From the NCBI GenBank assembly GCA_011065225.1, contig JAAKFC010000021.1, forward strand, positions 1 to 14,427: a DNA stretch of 14,427 nt, read 5' to 3'. Both the position numbers and the translations under genes were made by a program. The DNA is from Chlamydiota bacterium. GTDB lineage: Bacteria; Chlamydiota; Chlamydiia; Chlamydiales; Rhabdochlamydiaceae. Within the stretch, counting starts at the first letter, position 1. Every line of letters starts with the position of its first letter. Under the pieces are notes generated by a model. That model was not told the DNA's origin. It ran no database searches and saw nothing but the letters and a program-made list of their open reading frames with translations. Shown here piece by piece: positions 7,487 through 14,115 of this stretch.

Positions 7487-7499
7487 AATTAGAAGTTTT
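7465..7499 (+). repeat. Inverted repeat centred on the -10 box (operator or weak terminator)
   Basis: TCTAATT (7474-7480) and AATTAGA (7487-7493) are a perfect 7-bp inverted repeat whose 6-base centre is exactly the TATAAT of the downstream promoter. The symmetry continues outward as AAAACT (7465-7470) and AGTTTT (7494-7499) after a 3-base bulge, giving 13 paired positions. This is the only dyad of note in the 106-base gap between the two RING-like genes. It could be an operator for a dimeric repressor or a weak AT-rich terminator for the upstream gene. Confidence 0.5.
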
Positions 7500-7522
7500 A
7501 ATGTTAATTTGGAGAAAAAATT

Positions 7523-8710
7523 ATGTCTGTTACTTTACCCACAGTTGCGTTTGTTGATAAGCCCATACCAAAAGAACAACTTTCTGAAAATTATAGTTGT
7601 CCAGTTTGCTTGGAGGAAACAGGTTCTTTTATTGCCCACCAAAAATACACAGATGAAAGAAGTGGGAACGTCTACGATGGAGCTTTACATCCCATACACA
7701 AAGACTGCATAAAAAGATGTTTAGAAAGTAATAAATCATGCCCAAATTGCCTTATCCCTATCGAAGACACACTTGTATCCTCTAAAGATAAAATCTTTCA
7801 CTTTTCCAAAGAAATCGCTGCAAATGCTGATGCCGGTTCTAAAGAGGTCGAAGGTCCTATGATCTTCGGCGCTGCAACAATCGCTCTCATTGCTGCCATT
7901 GAGCTGACAGGCCTTAAAGGTGCAAAAGACATTCTTGCAATCGGTGGGTGTGGTTACCTTATACCCGCTCTTTATTTCGGCATGTTGCATGGCTCATTTG
8001 GATTGTCAGATTTCTCCCCAAAGAGAACTTTATCAATTGCAGCAATAGGGAGCGCAATAGGTGCATCTATAGGAAGTGTTCTATGGTACATGGATTTTAC
8101 TCCTAAAAATGATGGGATTTTCAAAACAGCGAGTATTTTTGGGCTCGTTGGATCAGTGATTGGAGGGTACATCAGTCCATTTGTGGGATTTGGTTCACGT
8201 GCAGAAGCCGGATCAGATGAAAGAGTTTCTTCCACTGCTTATGCTAGTGGGATCGCTGGAGTAATTTTTGGAGCCTATTCTTGGTTCATGGGAAGCACAC
8301 AAGACATGGCTTTGATGCAAATTTTTGGAATTATAGCGATTGCAAAATCAACTGGCTTGATTCCTCTTACTTGGGGAGCAGGAGTAGGCCTCGCAACTGC
8401 TGGCCTTTTGAATACAACAAAGTGGTTTGGGAAAAATGCTAAAGAAGCCACTGCGGCTATTGCAGCCAGCTCATCAGCCCTTGCGATTCGCGGTCGTGAT
8501 ACATGCCCTGTTTGGATTTCTGGTCTATCGATTCGATTTGCATATAAAGCAGCAGAAATCATTGCAAAAATGGCTTCGCGCTCGCTTGGCAAAACGGGAT
8601 CGCTCATGGTCATTGGAGCTGCTGCGGGAGCTACTGCAGCTGTTGGATCCACTTTACTCAATAGAGCCTATAAAGCTTATCAAAATCCTACTGCTGCTCC
8701 TGCTGCTTAA
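7523..8710 (+). CDS. RING-like zinc-finger multi-pass membrane protein (candidate ubiquitin ligase effector)
   Basis: 395 aa. Residues 26-76 are a RING-like domain: C26-x2-C29 (CPVC), H39, H56-x2-H59-x2-C62 (HPIHKDC), C73-x2-C76 (CPNC). It is paralogous to the upstream gene: the H-x2-H-x2-C-x10-C-x2-C part has identical spacing, both carry HKDC, both have an Ala-His in the middle, and both lack the canonical third Cys (Ala54 here). Val28 and Pro74 fit E2-contact positions, but Leu77 replaces the linchpin Arg. From about residue 112 the protein is a long Gly/Ala-rich hydrophobic region with roughly six to eight possible membrane segments (near 112-131, 137-155, 169-190, 202-223, 235-257, 261-295 and 350-375) and a tail ending PTAAPAA. 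The layout suggests a membrane protein exposing a ligase-like head, possibly on a host or inclusion membrane (inference). GGAG 8 bases upstream supports the start. Its 3' end overlaps the convergent methyltransferase gene by 23 bases. Confidence 0.75.
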   Translation: MSVTLPTVAFVDKPIPKEQLSENYSCPVCLEETGSFIAHQKYTDERSGNVYDGALHPIHKDCIKRCLESNKSCPNCLIPIEDTLVSSKDKIFHFSKEIAANADAGSKEVEGPMIFGAATIALIAAIELTGLKGAKDILAIGGCGYLIPALYFGMLHGSFGLSDFSPKRTLSIAAIGSAIGASIGSVLWYMDFTPKNDGIFKTASIFGLVGSVIGGYISPFVGFGSRAEAGSDERVSSTAYASGIAGVIFGAYSWFMGSTQDMALMQIFGIIAIAKSTGLIPLTWGAGVGLATAGLLNTTKWFGKNAKEATAAIAASSSALAIRGRDTCPVWISGLSIRFAYKAAEIIAKMASRSLGKTGSLMVIGAAAGATAAVGSTLLNRAYKAYQNPTAAPAA

Positions 8711-9323
8711 GCACAACACGGCAATTGAAATAGAGATCATCGGCCACTGCATCTTCACCAACAATGGTGAAGTGCTGGTCGATCTTTCGTTCCCACCAAG
8801 CTTTTTCCTTCACAGTGAGATGCAAGGGATGCCCGAGCCTTTTCCCAGCTAAATCTTCCTGCAAACAGATGCTAAAATAGCCCCCATAACGGGTACGCTT
8901 TGCCATTTGCTCAAGACAGACATCGATAAAATCCTCAGGAATGTGCTCGAGCACATCACAGCAATAGATCCAATAGGCAGATTTTAGACTTTCGGGCAGC
9001 TGCCACAAACACCCTTGTTGGAAGTGGAGCTGATTGGCAAAAAGAGTGAGCAGATGACGGATTTCTTCATCGAGACAGTAAGGGGAAATATCGACAAGGG
9101 TAATATTCAGCCCTTTGGATAAAAAGTCTTTAGTAACGCGAGCTGTACCACAACCAAAGTCGATGATCGTTTGACCAGCTCGAATTTCTCCCTTAAAACC
9201 ATCGAAAAAAAATGTGGCAAACGCCTCACCTGGACTGCATTCACGATAGCTGGGATGATCGCGCCAGATGATGTCATACTTGGATTTTTCACTTTCCGTT
9301 TTCTCGTCCATATTCTCATTCAT
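8688..9323 (-). CDS. Class I SAM-dependent methyltransferase, substrate unknown
   Basis: 211 aa from the ATG at 9323 (MNENMDEK...). Motif I is IIDFGCGT (residues 53-60), followed by the beta-2 acidic residue in LVDIS, a CCDVLEHIPEDF segment typical of Methyltransf_11/12 proteins, and GGYFSICL (post-motif III). The C-terminus (WWERKIDQHFTIVGED...CRVVLK) fits the closing beta strands of the fold. The frame stays open up to an ATG at 9527, but that extra stretch overlaps nagZ and has no methyltransferase features. The 9323 start instead gives an 8-base overlap with the nagZ stop (ATGAATGA), typical of coupled genes; its Shine-Dalgarno sequence is weak. It is probably cotranscribed with nagZ. The substrate cannot be told; nothing points to a particular small molecule, RNA or protein. 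Confidence 0.85.
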   Translation of the reverse strand: MNENMDEKTESEKSKYDIIWRDHPSYRECSPGEAFATFFFDGFKGEIRAGQTIIDFGCGTARVTKDFLSKGLNITLVDISPYCLDEEIRHLLTLFANQLHFQQGCLWQLPESLKSAYWIYCCDVLEHIPEDFIDVCLEQMAKRTRYGGYFSICLQEDLAGKRLGHPLHLTVKEKAWWERKIDQHFTIVGEDAVADDLYFNCRVVLKQQEQQ

Positions 9324-10812
9324 ATACCTGAATGGGGAGTTTTCCCAAAGCGGGGATTTTACCAAAGAGGACATCAGCAACCGCTTCCTTGGCAAATGGG
9401 ACATCTTCGTAACCGATGACAGCAGCCGTTTGAGGAATTGCAGCAAGTTTATAGGGCACGTCAAAAAGTGCCACGATCGCATGTTCTGGCAGTTCGCTCG
9501 GAAAATCATTTGGCCCCACTTGCACAATCACATGTGGAAAAGCACTGGCCTTTTCCATTTCCGCATAAGAAAAACAGAGCACTTCTGCGTGGGATCTAAG
9601 AAAGTTTTCGAAAATCGGATCCGGCTGATTTTGTACAAGGGCTACTGCTCGGCCGAGAGGGATTTCTTTACCAATGCGAGTGATAGCATGGCGATAGAGG
9701 GTTCGACATAGCTCTGGTTGCTTACCTGGTATTTCAGAATGAGTCTTGTGCAGAGCTCTAATCCTTTCTAATTTCTGATCGATGAGCTCTTCGGGGATGA
9801 TGGCAATGATATGGTCGATAGCACGAGGGATAACCACATCGATCAAATAGTCGATCACATCAGGGCGAAAATCTGCTGTGAGCAAAAGATCGGTCCCCGC
9901 AAGAAGAGTTTTTGTGACAACCTCTTCAATCGAATAATTCAGTGAGAGAGCTCGCATATTGAGAGCATCTGTGATCACGACCCCTTCAAATCCCAGTTTC
10001 TCTCGCAAAAGCTCGGTGATGATTTCATAAGATAAAGAACTGGGATCCACGCTGAGTGCTGGAAATTGGAGATGCCCCACCATCACCAGATCCACCCCTG
10101 CATCAATCAGCGCATGGAAAGGGACAAGTTCTGCGTTCTCGATGTCTTCGAGAGATTTGTCAATTTTGGGAAGGCTTAAGTGAGAATCCACTGCTGTATC
10201 ACCATGTCCAGGGAAATGCTTGGCACATGCCAAAATCCCCCCTTGCCTCATCCCCTCCATTACAGCAAGGGCCCGGAAGGCTACTTCATGAGGATCATCT
10301 CCAAAGGATCGTTTCCCAATGACCGGGTTCTTGGGGTTACTGTTTACGTCCACTACCGGCGCCAAAGGACAATCAATGCCCACAGATAGGCACTGGCGGG
10401 CCAATTCCCGCCCAAAAGCCCTTAGAAGTCCTAGATCCTGGATCGCGCCTAGAGTGAGATTTTTAGGACTAGGAGGGATATCCGCAAGGCGCATTCCCAC
10501 GCCCCATTCGGCGTCTTGAAAAGTAAGTAACGGCATATCAAGAAGTTGGAGAATGCGTTTTTGGTCCTCAGAAGTTCCTGCCATGAAAATGACACTCTCG
10601 ATGTGCCTCTCTTTGAGGAGCTTATGTACTTTTTCAATGTGCTTTTCTCCATGAGTTGGACATATAGGCACAACAAATAGCTTTCCGACTTTTTCTTCTA
10701 AGGTTAAAGCACTTAAATAAAAAGGCGAACTAATTAATAAAATCTTTACAAACTTTAAAAAATTTGTTATAATAATTGTAAGAGGATAATAATTATGACA
10801 ATAAAACTTCAA
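9316..10812 (-). CDS. nagZ: Glycoside hydrolase family 3 beta-N-acetylhexosaminidase (NagZ-like)
   Basis: Cleaves terminal GlcNAc from GlcNAc-anhydroMurNAc peptides or related muropeptides during peptidoglycan turnover. 498 aa. The family signature KHFPGHGDT (residues 198-206) is followed by D209-S-H211, the Asp-His acid/base dyad of NagZ enzymes; the nucleophile is Asp282 in GVVITDALNM. A further C-terminal part of about 130 residues makes it longer than the roughly 340-aa E. coli enzyme and closer to two-domain forms. No ATG or GTG exists before the conserved core. A TTG at 10812 has GGAG 9 bases upstream, and the hydrophobic segment near residues 23-36 (VKILLISSPFYLSA) could be a signal peptide, suggesting export to the periplasm. 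With this start the gene overlaps the divergent USP gene by 18 bases and contains its promoter. The family call is strong; the start is uncertain. Confidence 0.9.
   Translation of the reverse strand: MKFYCHNYYPLTIIITNFLKFVKILLISSPFYLSALTLEEKVGKLFVVPICPTHGEKHIEKVHKLLKERHIESVIFMAGTSEDQKRILQLLDMPLLTFQDAEWGVGMRLADIPPSPKNLTLGAIQDLGLLRAFGRELARQCLSVGIDCPLAPVVDVNSNPKNPVIGKRSFGDDPHEVAFRALAVMEGMRQGGILACAKHFPGHGDTAVDSHLSLPKIDKSLEDIENAELVPFHALIDAGVDLVMVGHLQFPALSVDPSSLSYEIITELLREKLGFEGVVITDALNMRALSLNYSIEEVVTKTLLAGTDLLLTADFRPDVIDYLIDVVIPRAIDHIIAIIPEELIDQKLERIRALHKTHSEIPGKQPELCRTLYRHAITRIGKEIPLGRAVALVQNQPDPIFENFLRSHAEVLCFSYAEMEKASAFPHVIVQVGPNDFPSELPEHAIVALFDVPYKLAAIPQTAAVIGYEDVPFAKEAVADVLFGKIPALGKLPIQVYE
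10745..10773 (+). promoter_or_regulatory. Strong sigma70-like promoter of the USP gene
   Basis: TTTACA (10745-10750), 17-base spacer, TATAAT (10768-10773): 11 of 12 consensus bases. The start is predicted near 10780, followed by AGAGGA (10781-10786) 8 bases before the ATG at 10795. TTACAA (10746-10751) and TTGTAA (10776-10781) form an inverted pair flanking the promoter core. The promoter lies within the N-terminal codons of nagZ on the other strand. Confidence 0.75.
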
Positions 10813-12168
10813 AATTCAGATCTCCGTAAACGTTTTGGAGATGACATCCAAAAGCATTATAAATTGATTCAAGATGCGATTACAACTGGCAAGCCAGAAA
10901 CGGTTCAGCGTGAACTTACCACATTAGAGGAAACCATTGCAAATGTCTCACAAATTTTTCCAAATGCAACCCAAGATATTCTAGCATTAGAAAGTTTACA
11001 AGGTAATCTTCTAAAGAATGTTACAAATATGTCTGAGTCTTCACCAATGCATGTGCCTCTTTCAGCAGAAACAGTTCGTCCAGAAACAATGCAAAAACTT
11101 CCTCCTGCTGGAATTAATAGAAATGCCGGAGAAATGCATTGTGGAGATAACTCTATTGGACAGCTTCTTGCAAGTGCTCCGAGTATTGCAATAAAAATTA
11201 TGAATCGGGATCCCGATCTCAAAAAACTCATTCAAATGATTTATCAGGCTCAGATAGATGGATCCACAGTTCCTGCAAATTTTGGAAAAGACATGCGAAG
11301 AAAAATCGGAGATCTTCTTTCACATGCAGATCTCATTGAATGGACAGCAGAAAGAAGTGATTCCAGTGATACTCAGATCGATATTTTGTCTCCTTTGCAA
11401 CATATCTTTGAAAAAGCTGGATTTGATTATCGCTTTCTCCAAGAGGTAGAACAAAATGGGGACAAACGCATTCTAAAAGATGAAAATACTGATAAACCGA
11501 GACTTCAAACAGAATTTTCGATCGACCTTGATCTTTCTAAAGGGAGTCGTGATTTTCAGGAATTACTTGATGCATTTTTTATCGACTCGCCAGAAGGGGG
11601 ATTCACAAAAAGGCTTAAATTTACTGAAGCGCCACAAGATCTTGTCATTGCAGCAATGAGATACAGCTTTCTTGCACAGCAGCATAAAATCATGGATAGC
11701 ATCGAAAATGTTCCAGAAGTTTTCAAGCTACAGCCCGCCTATACGCAATACAATCAAGATGTCAATTATGAATTGACAGGATGTGCGATTCATCATGGAG
11801 ATCTTGGAGGCGGACACTATACATATCTTCGCAAGTCGGGAAATACTTGGTATCATATTGATGATGCAACTGTAACAGAAGTGAAAGATCCGAGGTCCCT
11901 TATAGAAAAAGGGTATATCTACCACTTCCAAAAAACGGAAGACCCAGTATCTTCTTTTTCTGAAGTGCAGAACGGTGGAGGGAATGAACTCATTAAGGAT
12001 TTAACGCGATTGGCTCAATGGTCTCTTCCAAAAATCTCATGGACGCTTCAGAAAACCTCACAAATCGCTTGGTGGGCTCTTAAGAAATCAGTAGTTGCTT
12101 TAGGCTACATGCTGAGCTCTCTTTCAAATCAATCGACAACTCTAATAGAAGCTAAAAAAGACTCTTAA
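10795..12168 (+). CDS. USP-family (peptidase C19) deubiquitinase-like protein
   Basis: 457 aa. Predicted cysteine protease that removes ubiquitin or a ubiquitin-like protein. Cys box: C116-G-D-N119-S-I-G-Q123-L-L matches the eukaryotic USP pattern C-x-x-N-S-x-x-Q-x-L, with C116 as nucleophile. His box: Y-E-L-T-G-C-A-I-H-H-G...G-G-H341-Y-T-Y-L matches the USP consensus closely, followed by W352-Y-H-I-D356-D357, which gives the third catalytic acid, and by TEV. The domain closes with EKGYIYHFQK (371-380), like the usual USP end strand. A strand near RLKFTEAPQDLVIAAMRYSF fits the USP LPxxLxxxLxRF strand. The zinc-binding fingers (two CxxC) are absent, making a compact USP of about 270 residues. 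The N-terminal 105 residues look helical and unassigned; the tail (about 398-445) is Trp-rich and amphipathic and may touch membranes. No bacterial substrate is expected, so a host-directed effector is inferred. AGAGGA supports the start. Confidence 0.82.
   Translation: MTIKLQNSDLRKRFGDDIQKHYKLIQDAITTGKPETVQRELTTLEETIANVSQIFPNATQDILALESLQGNLLKNVTNMSESSPMHVPLSAETVRPETMQKLPPAGINRNAGEMHCGDNSIGQLLASAPSIAIKIMNRDPDLKKLIQMIYQAQIDGSTVPANFGKDMRRKIGDLLSHADLIEWTAERSDSSDTQIDILSPLQHIFEKAGFDYRFLQEVEQNGDKRILKDENTDKPRLQTEFSIDLDLSKGSRDFQELLDAFFIDSPEGGFTKRLKFTEAPQDLVIAAMRYSFLAQQHKIMDSIENVPEVFKLQPAYTQYNQDVNYELTGCAIHHGDLGGGHYTYLRKSGNTWYHIDDATVTEVKDPRSLIEKGYIYHFQKTEDPVSSFSEVQNGGGNELIKDLTRLAQWSLPKISWTLQKTSQIAWWALKKSVVALGYMLSSLSNQSTTLIEAKKDS
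10822..10825 (-). promoter_or_regulatory. Shine-Dalgarno sequence supporting the TTG start of nagZ
   Basis: On the minus strand GGAG lies 9 bases upstream of the TTG at 10812-10810. It sits inside the first codons of the divergent USP gene. It is the only Shine-Dalgarno-like motif with usable spacing ahead of the NagZ frame and so decides the start chosen there. Confidence 0.45.
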
Positions 12169-14080
12169 TGATCCGAACAATGTCGTTATACGTCAGATAA
12201 ATGAAAAGGGCGACAAGGAGAATCACAAACGGAATAATCAACCGCTCCATGGTTTTTGCCTTGAGCGGCTTTTTTGTGACCATTTCCCATAGAGAAAAGA
12301 CAATATGTCCCCCATCAAGTACGGGAATCGGGAGGAGATTGATAAGGCCTAAATTGAGGCTAATCATGCCGAGCCAAAAGAGTGCTTCATTGAAGCCAAG
12401 AGTCCAACCATGATGCATGACTTGTATAATGCCAATAGGGCCTGCCATATGTTTAGGACTTAAGAAACCCGAAATAAGCGCAAAAAGGGTTCGATAGATT
12501 TCTTTGAACACATCGCTAAAGAGCACATAGGGTGGTGGATTGTATGTGACTTGTTTATCATCAAAATAGATGCCCAGAGTACGTCGATTCTGATAAAATT
12601 CGAGAAATTTTTCCGCTTCTTCTTTTCTTTCTGGATCTGAAATCTGTTCGATATTTTTTTTGTGTTTGGCAATCTTTTCTTGGTGCTTTTGACTCTGTTC
12701 TGGGGAAAGAGGAAATTCGGTCATGGGGATGAGTTTGATGGGAGCAAGGAGGGTGAGATTGCCCGCTCGTGTCATGGATTTTCCCGTTCCAATCGATTTG
12801 AGAATGCTCTCGAGCTGCTGCATTTCAAAAGAAGCAACAAAATCCTTATCTGCCTCTTTCCAATTTAGAGGTTTTCCCTCTGTCTCTTTTCTTACAACGA
12901 TGAGACTCACAGGAGTTTGGATTTCTTTGAGAAGCTCATAGCCATTAGAAATGAGCTTTCCAGATGCAGCGAGAATTTTGTCTCCTCGCATGAGAGGGAT
13001 TGCACTTGGTATACGTTCAGGCGGTTCAAAAGAAAGTTTAGATTGAGAGCGGTCATCGATATAGCTAAGGGGATTTTCAACAATTCCGTCACCGTTGATA
13101 TTATAAGGGATAAATAGAAGGTCTTCAATGCGCTCGCTAAGTTTTGCCTCGCTGCGCCAATCATCGAACTCTCCTTTCTCATCTGTAGTAAGGCGCAAAT
13201 CACGCATTTGCAGCAAGGGGATGGTGCTCAAGAAAATCTGCCCCTCGCGCTGGACGGTGAGAAGGATTGTATTTTGGTTGAGCACCTGGCGCAACTGTCT
13301 ATGAGAAAAAACGAGCCTTCCATCGACCCATACGATTCGATCTCCTTTAGAAATCCCGCTCTGTGTCATGGGAGATCCCTCTTCAAGTTGTTTGAAAAGA
13401 AGATATTGCGCAGGGTTTAGGATGCTTGCAATGTGTTGGGCTTTGATGACTCCATCGAGATCGGAACGATGGTTAAAGGTATAGGTGAATGGTGTCCTCT
13501 GGCCCGTTTGGTAATCGATTTCATAACCGCCCATTGAAAGGGCTTGATTATCTAGGGCTGCACTTTGCAAAAAATCATTGAAATTCTTGAAGGGGCGACT
13601 ATTGAGTTTTGTGATTTCATCCCCGGGTCGGATTTCGGCTTTATAGAGATCTGAATCTCGGTCCACCCAGCCAATATGGTGGGTAAATTCGGAAAAGGGT
13701 TTGTCGCGTCCCCCAGAGACCCAGATGAAGGTAAAGGCGACAAAGGCAAAGACGATATTCACAATAGGGCCCATGGCAGCGACTTTGATCCGCGCCCATG
13801 GTTTTTTCCCAAAAAACCCATCCTCAATTTGATAAGGTTCAATGGGGCCTTGTTTCTCCATGCCGGCCATTTTGACGTAGCCACCAAAGGGGAGCCAGCC
13901 AATTTTCCATTTTACACCGTCCTTCTCCCACTGGATCAGGGCTTTGCCAAAGCCAATTGCAAAGGCTTCGACTTTGATTCCCACTTTACGTGCCATGAAA
14001 TAGTGGCCGAGCTCATGGATAAAAATCAAAAAACCGATTCCTAACAGAGCAAGTAGAATGTAAACAATGTTAATGAGCAT
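12152..14080 (-). CDS. rseP: RseP-type site-2 (M50) zinc metalloprotease, long chlamydial form
   Basis: Intramembrane zinc protease that cuts membrane-bound substrates such as anti-sigma factors or remnant signal peptides; inner membrane. 642 aa, against about 450 in E. coli. TM1 carries the zinc site H22-E-L-G-H26; the second zinc-ligand motif is NLLPIPVLDGG with Asp589; MAGPIGI (545-551) is also family-typical, and the last helix ends at residue 642. Three GD-I segments suggest three PDZ-like repeats rather than two: PGDEITKLN (152-160), KGDRIVWVDG (245-254) and RGDKILAASG (365-374). A Lys/Glu-rich stretch follows (460-495). The ATG at 14080 starts the protein right at TM1, as in other S2P proteins. 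It converges with the USP gene, overlapping it by 17 bases with no terminator between. Confidence 0.95.
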   Translation of the reverse strand: MLINIVYILLALLGIGFLIFIHELGHYFMARKVGIKVEAFAIGFGKALIQWEKDGVKWKIGWLPFGGYVKMAGMEKQGPIEPYQIEDGFFGKKPWARIKVAAMGPIVNIVFAFVAFTFIWVSGGRDKPFSEFTHHIGWVDRDSDLYKAEIRPGDEITKLNSRPFKNFNDFLQSAALDNQALSMGGYEIDYQTGQRTPFTYTFNHRSDLDGVIKAQHIASILNPAQYLLFKQLEEGSPMTQSGISKGDRIVWVDGRLVFSHRQLRQVLNQNTILLTVQREGQIFLSTIPLLQMRDLRLTTDEKGEFDDWRSEAKLSERIEDLLFIPYNINGDGIVENPLSYIDDRSQSKLSFEPPERIPSAIPLMRGDKILAASGKLISNGYELLKEIQTPVSLIVVRKETEGKPLNWKEADKDFVASFEMQQLESILKSIGTGKSMTRAGNLTLLAPIKLIPMTEFPLSPEQSQKHQEKIAKHKKNIEQISDPERKEEAEKFLEFYQNRRTLGIYFDDKQVTYNPPPYVLFSDVFKEIYRTLFALISGFLSPKHMAGPIGIIQVMHHGWTLGFNEALFWLGMISLNLGLINLLPIPVLDGGHIVFSLWEMVTKKPLKAKTMERLIIPFVILLVALFIYLTYNDIVRIIKSLF

Positions 14081-14087
14081 CTGTATT

Positions 14088-14115
14088 ATTATGCCAAAAT
14101 TTTTCTAAAAGTCAA
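14088..14115 (-). promoter_or_regulatory. Candidate promoter of rseP
   Basis: On the minus strand: TTGACT (14115-14110), 16-base spacer, CATAAT (14093-14088), 10 of 12 consensus bases. The -10 box ends 7 bases before the rseP ATG, so transcription would start at about the A of the start codon. No Shine-Dalgarno sequence precedes this ATG. Confidence 0.55.

Noticed and set aside
7417..7522. CRISPR or short tandem repeat array in the AT-rich gap
   Set aside because: TAATT/AATTA words recur because of base composition; there is no regular unit or spacer pattern, only one dyad.
9324..9527. Upstream extension of the methyltransferase frame to an ATG at 9527
   Set aside because: It lies entirely inside the NagZ C-terminal coding sequence, has no methyltransferase features, and a normal coupled start exists at 9323.
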